A stretch of DNA of 64,000 nucleotides from Paenibacillus dauci (GCF_000971985.1 NZ_LAQQ01000001.1:1364001-1428000), one strand, 5' to 3'; positions 19,113-28,815 are shown, numbered from the stretch's first letter. Notes: generated by a model not told the origin, from the letters alone. Program-made: numbers and translations.

Positions 19113-20930
19113 TTAGCGCAAATGATCATTGAAAAATTCAACAGTTTTGCGGTGCATGGTAATATGATTCTCCAGTCGTTCTGTCTGATGTCCTTCATCT
19201 TCAAAAACAATCAGCTCTACCTGTTGATTACGCTCCTTCATATCATGTACCAGCTGCTCGGCTTCACTGACCGGTACGCGGGTATCATTGCGTCCATGAA
19301 ATACAAGCAGTGGTGCTGTAATATTGGCAGTATGATGTAGTGGAGCGATATCATCGAAAAAGTCACTGTGTTCTGCCAGCGAACCATATTCACATTCACG
19401 CAGCCGGCGACGCCAGGCACCTGTATTTTGCAGTAGTGTTTTGAGATTGGAGATACCGACAATATCTACCCCTGCTGCCCACAGCTTGGGATAATGCGTG
19501 ATCGCAGCCAGTACCATGAAACCGCCATAACTACGTCCCATAATGCCGATTTTCTGGGGATGAACACCGTGGTCACGAATGAGCGCTTTTACAAGCCAGG
19601 CAAGGTCCTGCACCGAATCCATCCGTTTGCGGGCATCATCCAGCTGGATGTAGGTTCTTCCATAGCCGCTGCTTCCGCGTACATTGGGAGCAGCTACGAC
19701 GAATCCCTGCTGTACCAGATACTGCATAACCGGATGGTATTCCGCTTTGGTCTGTCCTTCCGGACCACCATGTACATAGATGACTGCTGCCTTCTCTCCA
19801 CTGGGTACAGACTGCTGATCATACAGGAAATAAGGCACCGACAGATCATCAAATGAATCATAACGATATAGCTTTGGCTGTCTCCACAATGATCCCACTG
19901 TGTCGGAATGTCCTATTCGGGTAAGTCGAACCAGCTCTTTATTCAGACGGTTATACCGCCAGATATCGCCAGGCATTACCGGAGAACGCAGTGCAAAGAT
20001 CAATTCGTAATCGTTCAACCAGGAAAGGGAATCGACTACACCTTCCGGCAGTACCTCGATCATTTCACGTTCGCCTGTATCCGGACGCAGCAGTCCCAGT
20101 TTGGATATCGCATCCTCATTAACACTAAAAGCCAGCATCGTCTGATCCGGTGTTAAAGCAATCTCTTCGATATCCCAACCTGATATGCCCAGCAGCTTGT
20201 GCAATTGTTCCGGCTGATCCCATGTAAACCGGGCAATATATAGTGTCTCTTCACCAGCATCCGTCAGTACATAGCCTGCACGTCCCTGATCTGCCGTGAG
20301 TATGGATTCATAACGTGCCAGATTCGAATTCGATCCAAGACGAATACGTATACCTGATTGGATATCCAGCAAATAAATACCACTATCCAGATTCGTCTCC
20401 TGAATACGAACCAGCAGATGCTCCTGATCTACCCAGCCAAGCGGTACACAATTACCATCATACTGAAAAATAGTCCGCACTTCTCCGCTATCTACTTCAA
20501 TAACATCAATATCAAAAAAGGCAGGGTCTCTTCGATTGCTTGAATAGGATAACAGTCGGCCATCCGGAGACCAACCACCAATGTGGTGAAAATGTTCCAG
20601 CGATTGCACCAGTGGAACCAACGAGTCGCTACTTGCTTTTGGTGGGGTGGATTCATTCAGCAGATGCATAATATACAGCTGCTGTTTCTCATTACCATGA
20701 TGATCCATTCCTACTACAGCACGATCTCCCAGAGGGCTATACTTTACGCTCAAAATCCGGTCTTCCGCTTCTACTACAAGCCGGGATGTACCAGAATCAT
20801 CCAGTGTCCATAATTGCGGAAAGCCAGTCATTTTGGAAAAGTACGTCCAGCGATTTCTGTCGGGTATTGCAATCGGATGATACGCAGAGTGAACAGTCAG
20901 ATAATCCATCAGCATAGTGTCAGTACTCAT
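19113..20930 (-). CDS. S9 family (prolyl oligopeptidase-type) serine peptidase
   Basis: 605 residues from the ATG at 20930, preceded by AGGAGG at nine bases. Residues ~35-350 form a beta-propeller (repeated strands such as IGGWSPDGRLLSYSSNRRD). The C-terminal alpha/beta hydrolase has the nucleophile in GIMGRSYGGFMVLAA, Asp in VFHGRNDTRVPVSEAEQ and His in FEDEGHQTERLENH. It belongs to the acylaminoacyl-peptidase/dipeptidyl-peptidase clade and cleaves short peptides in the cytoplasm. Paired with the M20 peptidase, so the operon would degrade peptides to amino acids. Confidence 0.9.
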   Translation of the reverse strand: MSTDTMLMDYLTVHSAYHPIAIPDRNRWTYFSKMTGFPQLWTLDDSGTSRLVVEAEDRILSVKYSPLGDRAVVGMDHHGNEKQQLYIMHLLNESTPPKASSDSLVPLVQSLEHFHHIGGWSPDGRLLSYSSNRRDPAFFDIDVIEVDSGEVRTIFQYDGNCVPLGWVDQEHLLVRIQETNLDSGIYLLDIQSGIRIRLGSNSNLARYESILTADQGRAGYVLTDAGEETLYIARFTWDQPEQLHKLLGISGWDIEEIALTPDQTMLAFSVNEDAISKLGLLRPDTGEREMIEVLPEGVVDSLSWLNDYELIFALRSPVMPGDIWRYNRLNKELVRLTRIGHSDTVGSLWRQPKLYRYDSFDDLSVPYFLYDQQSVPSGEKAAVIYVHGGPEGQTKAEYHPVMQYLVQQGFVVAAPNVRGSSGYGRTYIQLDDARKRMDSVQDLAWLVKALIRDHGVHPQKIGIMGRSYGGFMVLAAITHYPKLWAAGVDIVGISNLKTLLQNTGAWRRRLRECEYGSLAEHSDFFDDIAPLHHTANITAPLLVFHGRNDTRVPVSEAEQLVHDMKERNQQVELIVFEDEGHQTERLENHITMHRKTVEFFNDHLR

Positions 20931-21198
20931 TTTGGGTAACCTCCTGAATATGTACGTTAGCCCCATCTTACCCCTGACAACTGGCGGTTACAACTATACG
21001 TGTCTATTAGCAGCTTTTGTATAGTGTGTTTTTCAAGTTTCAAATAGGACATAATATTCAGAACAGGACATCCTTCTATGTCTTCGTGTACTTCTTTGCT
21101 GGACATTATTGATGTTAAAAGGACCCTCAAGACCGCAAAAATGATCAAAAATCTATCTTTCCTGTCTGGTATTCTAATTGTAGAAAGGAGGGACAGCA

Positions 21199-22089
21199 TT
21201 GATCAAGAAAACGCTTATTCAGAGCAGTATTGAATATATAGAGAACCATCTGCTGGAAGAACTGACACTTGAGCAGATTGCAGCTTATGCAGGCTTTTCT
21301 CCTTATCACTTTCACCGTTTGTTTCGCCGAACCACAGGTATGAATATTGCTGATTATATAAGGCAGCGCCGTCTCAGTCAGGCCTCAGTATTGCTTCTAC
21401 ACTCTCATACTCCCATTTTGGATATTGCGCTGCACTGCCATTTCGAGAGTCAGGAAGCATTTACCCGCTCATTCAAAAAAATATACGGACTTCCTCCCGG
21501 CCGCTATCGTCAGGTCTTTGCTTCCCTCTCACCCTATCTGGATAAAGGAGAGTCAATAATGGATACCACTTCACCGATCAAGGGCTGGTTCCTGAGTGGA
21601 ACCGATACTCCGCATTATGAAATTGGTCTGGATCATCATACTGTGCATACCGGCAGCACTGCTGCTTATCTCAAATCGATTCATCCCGTTGAACCATTTG
21701 CGTTTGCCACATTGATGCAGGAATTCAGAGCAGATCATTATACAGGTAAACGAATACGCTTTTCGGGCTTTGTCAAAACCAGCAATGTTCATCTTGCGTG
21801 CGGATTATGGATGCGGGTCGACGGTGCCGATCAGCAGATTCTGCAATTTGATAATATGAATAACCGGCCTATTTCGGGTGATACAGACTGGAATCACTAT
21901 GCTATCGTGCTGGATATTCCCCAGACAAGCGAGATAATTCTGATCGGCATACTTCTTAACGGTACAGGCCATGTCTGGGTAGATGGATTCCGCTTCGAAG
22001 AAGTTGATCATAGCATTCCGGTTACCAATTTGGAGCCGGAGAGAGCGCTGCCGAATGAGCCGCTGAATCTGGCTTTTGAAGAGCTATAA
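21199..22089 (+). CDS. AraC family regulator with C-terminal carbohydrate-binding-like domain
   Basis: 296 residues from a TTG start with GAAAGGAGG upstream. The HTH region is N-terminal (EELTLEQIAAYAGFSPYHFHRLFRRTTGMN and FESQEAFTRSFKKIYGLPPGRYR), the reverse of the usual AraC order, as in Rob/SoxS-type proteins. Residues ~125-296 form a beta-rich jelly-roll-like domain (IRFSGFVKTSNVHLACGLWMRVDG, GTGHVWVDGFRFEEVD) of the kind that precedes carbohydrate or small-ligand binding. Ligand unknown. Its 3' end overlaps the convergent 22084 gene by six bases. Confidence 0.83.
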   Translation: MIKKTLIQSSIEYIENHLLEELTLEQIAAYAGFSPYHFHRLFRRTTGMNIADYIRQRRLSQASVLLLHSHTPILDIALHCHFESQEAFTRSFKKIYGLPPGRYRQVFASLSPYLDKGESIMDTTSPIKGWFLSGTDTPHYEIGLDHHTVHTGSTAAYLKSIHPVEPFAFATLMQEFRADHYTGKRIRFSGFVKTSNVHLACGLWMRVDGADQQILQFDNMNNRPISGDTDWNHYAIVLDIPQTSEIILIGILLNGTGHVWVDGFRFEEVDHSIPVTNLEPERALPNEPLNLAFEEL

Positions 22090-22923
22090 TCGGGATTCTG
22101 CTGTTTTGATAATCGTCGTAATCTGCTGCTCCCAGTTGTATATTTTTTGCTGGGATGCATGGATTGCTCCAAGCTTGTTATAGACAACTGTCAGATAGGC
22201 AGCTGCACTGATCGCATCTCCTCTTTTGACAGCTGCATGATAGCTTTTCCGTGCAGCAGAACGGCTTTTTTTGTAGGTAGAAATGATTTTATTTTCGGCA
22301 GTGATCTGTTTTTTGACCGTCTGTACAGGAGCTAACGCTTCTTTGACGGTCTTTTTGCGTGCTGCTGTTTCTTTTCTTGCCTGGGTGAGAGCTGCTTTCT
22401 TTTGTTTAATTTCAGTGCGGGCAGCAGTAACCTCGGCTTTCATTTTGTTGCGTTTGAGACTGATTACTTCGACTTTTTTGGTATTTTTTTGCTTGCGAGC
22501 TGCGGCTGCCTGTTTACCAAGCTCTCCATACTCCGAGAATAAGGGAGCATATTTCTGTTCAGTTTGCGTAACTGCTGTTTTGAGAGCAGCTAATTTGGCT
22601 TTATCTATGTCTTTGATTCTGGCATTGACGATTTGAAGGCGGCTGTTATTCTGCTTACGCAGAGTCTGGGTCTGCTGATTCTCTAGCTGGATCACGGATT
22701 CCAACGAAGCAACTCCATCATATACGGCTTCTATGCCATTTACAGCTGTAGTCCAGTTATCTGCATACGCATGCCCGGTAGGCAAAAGCGAAGTCAGCAG
22801 GATTAACGTTAATCCTATCGATAGCAGCCCCGACCTCCAATGTGTAGAAAATCTTTTTCTTTTCACGATGGTTGTTGTTCTTTCTTGATTAGCGACTGTA
22901 TTGCTTGAATGGGTGCTGTTCAT
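22084..22923 (-). CDS. Exported coiled-coil protein of unknown function
   Basis: 279 residues with GGAGG before the ATG. A basic N-terminus (TTTIVKRKRF) precedes a hydrophobic segment LLSIGLTLILLTSLLPTGHAYA, a signal peptide with an AYA-D cleavage site. The mature part is almost entirely coiled coil, very rich in Lys, Ala, Gln and Thr (KQAAAARKQKNTKKVEV, KKAALTQARKETAARKK). No catalytic motif. Resembles surface or spore-associated helical proteins; function unknown. A terminator-like hairpin lies just 40 bases before the start. Confidence 0.75.
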   Translation of the reverse strand: MNSTHSSNTVANQERTTTIVKRKRFSTHWRSGLLSIGLTLILLTSLLPTGHAYADNWTTAVNGIEAVYDGVASLESVIQLENQQTQTLRKQNNSRLQIVNARIKDIDKAKLAALKTAVTQTEQKYAPLFSEYGELGKQAAAARKQKNTKKVEVISLKRNKMKAEVTAARTEIKQKKAALTQARKETAARKKTVKEALAPVQTVKKQITAENKIISTYKKSRSAARKSYHAAVKRGDAISAAAYLTVVYNKLGAIHASQQKIYNWEQQITTIIKTAESRL

Positions 22924-22962
22924 TATGTATTCCTCCTATGATATGTTTGACAGGCAGACAAC

Positions 22963-23012
22963 AAAAAAAGCACCTCCAGAAACAGCATATAGCCTGTTTC
23001 TGCGAGGTGCTT
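22963..23012 (-). terminator. Terminator between hydrolase and coiled-coil genes
   Basis: Minus strand: AAGCACCTCGCAGAAACAG pairs with CTGTTTCTGGAGGTGCTT and is followed by seven T residues. It ends 130 bases after the 23145 gene and 40 bases before the next start, leaving very little room for a promoter. Confidence 0.75.
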
Positions 23013-23144
23013 CACCCGCACAGCATATTGAATTTGTTTTTAATATAGCGGATGCGGTGAGGTCTGTCAATCCATTTATACGAACATTTATTCTTTTTTC
23101 GGCTACTATGTAATCTGGCTATGCTTCATAGCATCTTGATCTAC

Positions 23145-23843
23145 TTATCTTTTTCCTGCAGCATTTTGATCAGATGCATGACGACAGATCCACTCGTATA
23201 CGGCGTTAAATAATTCGGATGGGTCTTTGCAGTGACAGACCAAGTGTCCGCTATCCGCTATGACCAATAAGTGTTTGTTATTTTCCCCCATTTGTAATTG
23301 ATTATATAAATAGGTGCCACTGTGCGGTTTGACCAGATGATCTTGTTCAGCCTGAACAATGAATACCGGTGTATTTATCTGCTTGTAAATCCTATGCGAA
23401 GCATGGACTATTTTATAAAATTCTCGCGTCGCCTGTGGAGGAACCTGCCATAGATTACGCCAGTATGCACGAACCATATGCGGTTGTATCAGCGTCCTCA
23501 TAATTTGCCGTGGATTCAGTGGAAAGACGGGCGCAGACAACAGCGTGAGTGTCCGAATCCGATTCGGATAACGTATGCTCAGATGGGCAGCAATAAGTGC
23601 TCCGGTCGAGAAGCCGATCAGATGGACATATTCATGCTGTTCCAGCAGCTCCTGAAGCTCACGATCCGCTCCAGCTATCCAGTCCTGGTAGCTCACATCC
23701 ATCATATCTTTTCTTGTGCCGCCGTGTCCTGCCAGTATAAATGTTTTGGTGATGCATTTCCTTTCTTCCAAATAGGCGCGCAGTGGTTCGACCTCATGCG
23801 GTCCTCCAGTGAAGCCATGGATCAGCAGACATATGCTACTCAT
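23145..23843 (-). CDS. Alpha/beta hydrolase, carboxylesterase type
   Basis: 232 residues from the ATG with AAAAGGAGG five to eight bases upstream; the longer frame lacks an SD. LLIHGFTGGPHEVEPL holds the oxyanion loop, GFSTG in VHLIGFSTGALIAAHL is the nucleophile elbow, with Asp in QAEQDHLVKPH and His in ADSGHLVCHCKD. This is the Est30/monoacylglycerol-lipase-like group that removes short or medium acyl groups. Cytosolic, no signal. Substrate not deducible. Confidence 0.85.
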   Translation of the reverse strand: MSSICLLIHGFTGGPHEVEPLRAYLEERKCITKTFILAGHGGTRKDMMDVSYQDWIAGADRELQELLEQHEYVHLIGFSTGALIAAHLSIRYPNRIRTLTLLSAPVFPLNPRQIMRTLIQPHMVRAYWRNLWQVPPQATREFYKIVHASHRIYKQINTPVFIVQAEQDHLVKPHSGTYLYNQLQMGENNKHLLVIADSGHLVCHCKDPSELFNAVYEWICRHASDQNAAGKR

Positions 23844-24004
23844 CTGTTCCTCCTTTTCGCAGTCGTGGTACACTGATAGTATGCTATTCAGCAAGCAAAG
23901 CTTGATGATCTGCTTCTATGCAGGCTGTTCATGCTCTGCTTGTTTGATTGTGTGCTGGTACATATCGATTATTCCATTATGACCCCTAAGGAGATTATAC
24001 ACCA

Positions 24005-24775
24005 ATGAAGCTTGTATCATGGAACGTCAATGGCCTGAGAGCTGCTGTCAAAAAAGGATTTAATGATTATTTCGACCGTGTGGATGCCGATATTTTCTGC
24101 ATTCAGGAAACCAAATTGCAAGCCGGTCAGATCGAACTTGATCATGGTGGAGCATATGAGCAGTACTGGAATTATGCACAGAAAAAGGGCTATTCCGGTA
24201 CAGCCGTATTTACCCGCATTAAGCCGTTATCTGTCCACTATGGACTGGAGGAAAATTATGAAGAGGAAGGCCGCATGATTACGCTGGAGTACGAGGGGTT
24301 TTATCTGGTCAATGTCTATACTCCCAATGCAAAGCGCGACCTGCTGAGACTCCCCTACCGACTGGAGTGGGAAGACCGATTCCGCCTCTATGTACTGGAG
24401 CTGGACAAGCACAAGCCTGTCATTATTTGCGGAGATCTGAATGTCGCCCATCAGGAGATCGATCTCAAAAATGCCCGCTCCAATATAGGCAATTCAGGAT
24501 TCACCCATGAAGAGCGTGGCAAAATGACCCTCCTGCTGGAATCGGGATTTATCGATACTTTCCGGCATTTCTATCCCGATCGCGAAGATATGTACAGTTG
24601 GTGGTCTTATATGGCCAAAGTACGCGAGCGCAATATTGGCTGGCGGATTGACTACTTCCTCGCTTCTTCTCGGCTGGCACCGGTACTGATTGACGCGCAG
24701 ATCGACTGTCAGATTATGGGCAGCGATCATTGTCCGGTAATTCTGGAAATGAATGATCCGGCACTACTTTCTTAA
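24005..24775 (+). CDS. exoA: Exodeoxyribonuclease III / AP endonuclease
   Basis: 256 residues. LVSWNVNGLRAAVKKGF, CIQETKLQ with the metal-binding Glu, VNVYTPN, CGDLNVAHQEIDLKN, GWRIDYFLAS and the final GSDHCPVILEM are the full set of ExoIII/ExoA motifs including the catalytic Asp-His pair. Cleaves abasic sites in base excision repair. The ATG follows a CCTAAGGAGATTATACACC-type SD. It is followed 16 bases later by the PstS-like gene, so the two may be co-transcribed, though no functional link is evident. Confidence 0.94.
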   Translation: MKLVSWNVNGLRAAVKKGFNDYFDRVDADIFCIQETKLQAGQIELDHGGAYEQYWNYAQKKGYSGTAVFTRIKPLSVHYGLEENYEEEGRMITLEYEGFYLVNVYTPNAKRDLLRLPYRLEWEDRFRLYVLELDKHKPVIICGDLNVAHQEIDLKNARSNIGNSGFTHEERGKMTLLLESGFIDTFRHFYPDREDMYSWWSYMAKVRERNIGWRIDYFLASSRLAPVLIDAQIDCQIMGSDHCPVILEMNDPALLS

Positions 24776-24791
24776 CAAAGGAGAACTATTC

Positions 24792-26051
24792 ATGGAACGC
24801 GTACTGACGACGATCGGAGCCGCCTTGCTGGGGCTAGCAGGTTGTGTTTTTGCAGGAATGATTGGAACGGTCGTGATCGGGTTTACGAGTGATCATCCTG
24901 TCGCCTATATCATTATTTTCTATGTTGTGCTGCTCATTCTGGAGATTGCTTTTATTCTCGCTTGTTTCGAGAACATACTGCATCATCCTCTATTTAAAAG
25001 GCTCCTCATTGTCTGCCTGGCAGGATGCATCGTAGCTGCTGCCAGTTACAAAGGCTATACCCTTTATGATCAAAGTATGGTCGCTGTCAGTGTGCAGGAT
25101 ATTGATCTACAGCAATACCAACCTTTCCAGACAGAGCAGCAGCCAAGTCTGGTCGCTTCTTTGGGACGAACTTCTTCCTATCATCTGGACAAAGGGACAA
25201 AGTTGCCACGTCTGGATGGAGCAACAGCTCTGTATCCGGTCTATTCTGCCTTTGTCCAGGCCGTCTATCCGCGTGCTGTCTATGATCCACATGAGCAAAA
25301 AAGTGCCGTACAAGGCAACGGTACCGGGCCCGCATACGAACGACTAATCGCTGGCAATACAGACATGATCTTCGCTGCTGCTCCTTCCAGCGGGCAAGAG
25401 CAGCTGGCCCGGCAAAATGATCTTGAACTGCAGTTGACACCTATTGGCAAGGAAGCATTTGTATTCTTTGTGAGCAAGGATAATCCGGTTACGAATCTGA
25501 CTTCTGAGCAGATCAAAGAGATTTATAGCGGCAAAATTACCAACTGGCAGCAGGTAGGTGGCAAAAATGAATCGATCCAGGCTTTCCAGCGGCCAGAGGA
25601 CAGCGGAAGCCAAGCCATGCTGCGCAGGTGGATGGGCAGCGAACAACCGATGAATCCGCCAACCGACAGTGTGGCTTCAGGTATGGGCGATATTATGGAA
25701 AAAGTCGCTTCGTATCGAAACTATAACAATGCGATCGGCTACTCTTTTCATTTTTTTGCTACGACGATGAATCCCAATTCGGATATTCGACTTTTGGCAG
25801 TCGATGGTATCTACCCGGATTCCAAAAGTATAGCAAATGGTACGTATAAGCTGATTGCTCCTTTCTACGCAGTTACTGCACATCAATTATCCAAAGGTAC
25901 CGATGATTCATCAAACAAGAAAGCGAAAGTATCCAGCAATCCAAATATTCAACCTTTACTGACCTGGATTCTTTCCCCGGAAGGCCAAGAATTAATAAGA
26001 AAGACAGGATATTTCCCTTTACCGTCTCAACAAATAGTCATTATTTCGTAG
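24792..26051 (+). CDS. Membrane-anchored PstS-like substrate-binding protein
   Basis: 419 residues from an ATG with AAAGGAG eight bases upstream. Three predicted membrane segments at about 5-31, 37-59 and 70-90 precede an extracellular PBP-like domain. That part has the phosphate-binding-protein pattern LDGATALYPVYSAFVQAVYP, GTGPAYERLIAGNTDMIFAAAPS, TSEQIKEIYSGKITNWQQVGG and PEDSGSQAMLRRWMG. PstS proteins are normally lipoproteins next to pstCAB; here the domain is tied to a three-helix membrane part and no permease gene follows. A sensing or scavenging role is possible. Confidence 0.8.
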   Translation: MERVLTTIGAALLGLAGCVFAGMIGTVVIGFTSDHPVAYIIIFYVVLLILEIAFILACFENILHHPLFKRLLIVCLAGCIVAAASYKGYTLYDQSMVAVSVQDIDLQQYQPFQTEQQPSLVASLGRTSSYHLDKGTKLPRLDGATALYPVYSAFVQAVYPRAVYDPHEQKSAVQGNGTGPAYERLIAGNTDMIFAAAPSSGQEQLARQNDLELQLTPIGKEAFVFFVSKDNPVTNLTSEQIKEIYSGKITNWQQVGGKNESIQAFQRPEDSGSQAMLRRWMGSEQPMNPPTDSVASGMGDIMEKVASYRNYNNAIGYSFHFFATTMNPNSDIRLLAVDGIYPDSKSIANGTYKLIAPFYAVTAHQLSKGTDDSSNKKAKVSSNPNIQPLLTWILSPEGQELIRKTGYFPLPSQQIVIIS

Positions 26052-26063
26052 AATTATCTACTT

Positions 26064-26082
26064 GATAATAATTCTCATTTAT
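26064..26082 (+). promoter_or_regulatory. Fur box upstream of the siderophore-binding lipoprotein
   Basis: GATAATAATTCTCATTTAT matches the 19-bp Fur consensus GATAATGATAATCATTATC at 13 of 19 positions, with a -10-like TATACT about 15 bases downstream. Predicts iron repression. Confidence 0.7.
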
Positions 26083-26170
26083 TTCGGAAATGATGTATAC
26101 TGTACCTAATGCTTGACTTGGGTATACACCAACCAACATGAGCAAACATCAAATCTGGAGGGAATTACAT

Positions 26171-27157
26171 ATGTATCGTTTTAACAAACCATTCGGAACG
26201 GCTGCTCTGCTTCTGTCCGCAGTACTTGTTACAAGCGCCTGCTCATCTTCAGCACCCGCCACTACTCCATCTTCAACCGGTAATGAAGCAGCTGCTCCTG
26301 CAGATACGGCTGCAGCGGAACGCACAATAAAAGACAGTATGGGACATGAAGTGAAGATTCCTGCCAATCCGCAGCGTATTATCGCTTCCTATCTCGAAGA
26401 TCCACTCGTTGCACTTGGCGTCACTCCTGTGGCACAGTGGTCGATCGGCAAAGGCGATGTCCAGGATTATCTGCAAGACAAGCTCAAAGGTGTCCCTGCT
26501 ATCTCTTCCGAATTACCGTATGAAGCTGTTATTAATTTCACACCTGATCTGCTACTGATGGACAGTGCAGAAATGGTAGCAGGCGAAAAATATAATCAAT
26601 ACGCCCAGATTGCTCCTACCTATGTCGTCGGCAATGCACAGAACAATGACTGGCGCGAAGAACTGAAAAGTGTCGGTAATGCACTTGGCAAAAGCGATCA
26701 AGCCGAGCAAGTGCTGGCGGATTATGAGACCAAAGCCAAAAATGCCAAACAGCAGCTGCAGCAGGCAGTCGGTACCAAATCAGCTGCTGCCATCTGGATC
26801 AGCGGCAAAAGTATCTTTATCGTCAACCAGAATCTGTCTAGCGGGGATGTCATGTACAAAGATCTGGGCATGAGTGTACCTGAAGTCGTCAAAAAAGCCT
26901 CTGCCAGCAGCAAAGCCAACTGGAGCTCCCTATCCCAGGAAAGCCTTTCCGAGCTGGATGCCGATTATCTGTTTGTTATTATCAAGGATGATGAATCTCC
27001 GGAAAATCATATTAGTCCGGAAGTATGGAACAGTATACCAGCTGTTAAAGCAGGACATGCGTATACGATGAGTCTGGATTCCAGCTGGTTATACACCGGC
27101 CCGATCGCTAACTCGATGATTATCGATGATATTATGAAAAACGTAGCCGCCAATTAA
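26171..27157 (+). CDS. Iron-siderophore ABC transporter substrate-binding lipoprotein
   Basis: 328 residues from the ATG with CTGGAGGGAATT upstream. Lipobox VTSACSS gives a lipidated Cys near residue 24, followed by a low-complexity linker. The FhuD/FepB fold is visible: RTIKDSMGHEVKIPANPQRIIAS, EAVINFTPDLLLMDS, YAQIAPTYVV and the terminal SSWLYTGPIANSMIIDDI. It captures ferric siderophores outside the membrane. No permease or ATPase genes follow, so it must use a transporter encoded elsewhere. A Fur box precedes it. Confidence 0.9.
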   Translation: MYRFNKPFGTAALLLSAVLVTSACSSSAPATTPSSTGNEAAAPADTAAAERTIKDSMGHEVKIPANPQRIIASYLEDPLVALGVTPVAQWSIGKGDVQDYLQDKLKGVPAISSELPYEAVINFTPDLLLMDSAEMVAGEKYNQYAQIAPTYVVGNAQNNDWREELKSVGNALGKSDQAEQVLADYETKAKNAKQQLQQAVGTKSAAAIWISGKSIFIVNQNLSSGDVMYKDLGMSVPEVVKKASASSKANWSSLSQESLSELDADYLFVIIKDDESPENHISPEVWNSIPAVKAGHAYTMSLDSSWLYTGPIANSMIIDDIMKNVAAN

Positions 27158-27181
27158 TTTATAAAATCGATTTATCCAACC

Positions 27182-27262
27182 GCCTTGACCTGCATTCTCG
27201 GTAGATTACAGTACGCAAACCTGTAATTTATCGGATAATGCCCAGGTTAAGGCATTTTTTAT
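27182..27262 (+). terminator. Terminator of the siderophore-binding gene
   Basis: Outer stem GCCTTGACCTG against CAGGTTAAGGC-like sequence, inner hairpin GATTACAG/CTGTAAT, final AATGCC-GGCATT stem with six T residues. Confidence 0.6.
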
Positions 27263-27439
27263 TTGTTTTTAGGGTGCTTCGTATCTATTCTCTATCTCTT
27301 GATCCTGTCCAAATAATATCTCATTCAAAAAGATACCTAGCCAGCATTGAATTTCATATCGAAAATGCCGATTATAAGTTAGTATAGATAAATACACTGG
27401 AGTGGTTTAAAGCAGTATCACACTGAGGAGGACTTACGC

Positions 27440-28786
27440 TTGAAAGCAAATGAAGAAGCATCATTACAGAAAAAGCTCCGTCCACGGCATATTACGTTTA
27501 TGGCAATGGGCGGTGTTATCGGAACAGGTATCTTCAAAGGTAGTTCCGAAACGATCAACCTCGCAGGACCTGGAGTTATTCTCTCCTATGTATTTGCAGG
27601 TCTGCTCCTGCTGGTCGTTATGGGCGCCATTGCAGAGATGGCGACGGTTTATCCCAACAAAAACATGAAAGACTTTATTTCTCTGGCTTACGGTCAACGG
27701 CTCGCTTTTATTGTCGGTTGGCTGTACTGCTTTATGTGGCTTGCCGTATGTGTGATTGAAGTCATCGCTGCCGGCAGCTTTTTGCAGTTCTGGTTCCCTG
27801 ATGTACCACTGTGGACGCTCAGTCTGGCCAGTGCTGCCTTTATTTTACTGGTTAATACGATGAGCGTCGGACGATTGGGTGAGCTTGAATTCTGGCTCGC
27901 CGGAATCAAAATTGCGATGATTATCATCTTTATCGTACTGGGCGGCTGTCTGCTGTTCGGTATTATCCCGGGTAGCAGCCCTGCTCCTTATTTGAGCAAC
28001 TTTACAGCCCACGGTGGATTCCTGCCGAATGGCTGGGCCGCGATTCTGTCGGCACTGCTTGTTGTTACCTTTTCATATGGAGGTTCAGAACTGATCGGTC
28101 TGACACTGACCGAGACGCCCGATGCAGATAAAGTACTGCCAAAGATCGTGAAAAGCTTTATTTTGCGGGTTGTGCTGTTCTATACCCTGCCGATTCTGAT
28201 CATCTGTGGATTGATCCCGTGGAATCAGCTGAGTGACCAGACCAGTCCGTTTGTACAGGTACTGACAGCAACCGGACTTCAGGGTGCAGCTCATATTATG
28301 AACTTTATTCTCGTTACAGCAGTCCTGTCTGCTGCCAATTCCGGGATTTATGGAGCCACCCGGATGCTGCACTCCATGGCGACCAACAATGAAGCTCCTG
28401 CCATGTTGGCCAAAACGTCGAGCCGCGGTGTACCGGTAAACAGTCTGATTCTATGTGCTGTAGTCCTGCTGCTCGGTTCATGGCTTGCCTATGTAGCTCA
28501 GGATCAGGTATTCGGTATTTTGATTGCTGTACCTGGCTTTGTTGTACTGCTCGTCTGGATCAGCATCTGTCTGTCCCAGCTCAAGCTGCGCAAAAGCTAT
28601 CCAATCCAGCCTTCATTCCGCATTTGGGGATATCCGTACATCTCCGGACTGACAGCCATCTGCCTCAGTGTAATTGCTGTACTGTTCCTGTTTGATGCGA
28701 GCAACCGGATTAGTATTGGGGCATGTGTTATTTTCCTGATCATTCTGTTCATCAGCTCGCTGTTCAAGTTCCGCCGTACAACCTAA
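27440..28786 (+). CDS. Amino acid permease (APC superfamily)
   Basis: 448 residues from a TTG start with GAGGAGG upstream. About 12 membrane segments; the N-terminal FMAMGGVIGTGIFKGSSETI and the SYGGSELIGLTLTE signature in segment 6 identify the AAT/amino acid-polyamine-organocation group, as does the SAANSGIYGATRMLHSMA loop. Proton-coupled uptake of an amino acid; which one is not shown. Monocistronic, ending in a strong terminator. Confidence 0.88.
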   Translation: MKANEEASLQKKLRPRHITFMAMGGVIGTGIFKGSSETINLAGPGVILSYVFAGLLLLVVMGAIAEMATVYPNKNMKDFISLAYGQRLAFIVGWLYCFMWLAVCVIEVIAAGSFLQFWFPDVPLWTLSLASAAFILLVNTMSVGRLGELEFWLAGIKIAMIIIFIVLGGCLLFGIIPGSSPAPYLSNFTAHGGFLPNGWAAILSALLVVTFSYGGSELIGLTLTETPDADKVLPKIVKSFILRVVLFYTLPILIICGLIPWNQLSDQTSPFVQVLTATGLQGAAHIMNFILVTAVLSAANSGIYGATRMLHSMATNNEAPAMLAKTSSRGVPVNSLILCAVVLLLGSWLAYVAQDQVFGILIAVPGFVVLLVWISICLSQLKLRKSYPIQPSFRIWGYPYISGLTAICLSVIAVLFLFDASNRISIGACVIFLIILFISSLFKFRRTT

Positions 28787-28815
28787 AACAAATATAATTG
28801 CCTAACCACTCAAGA

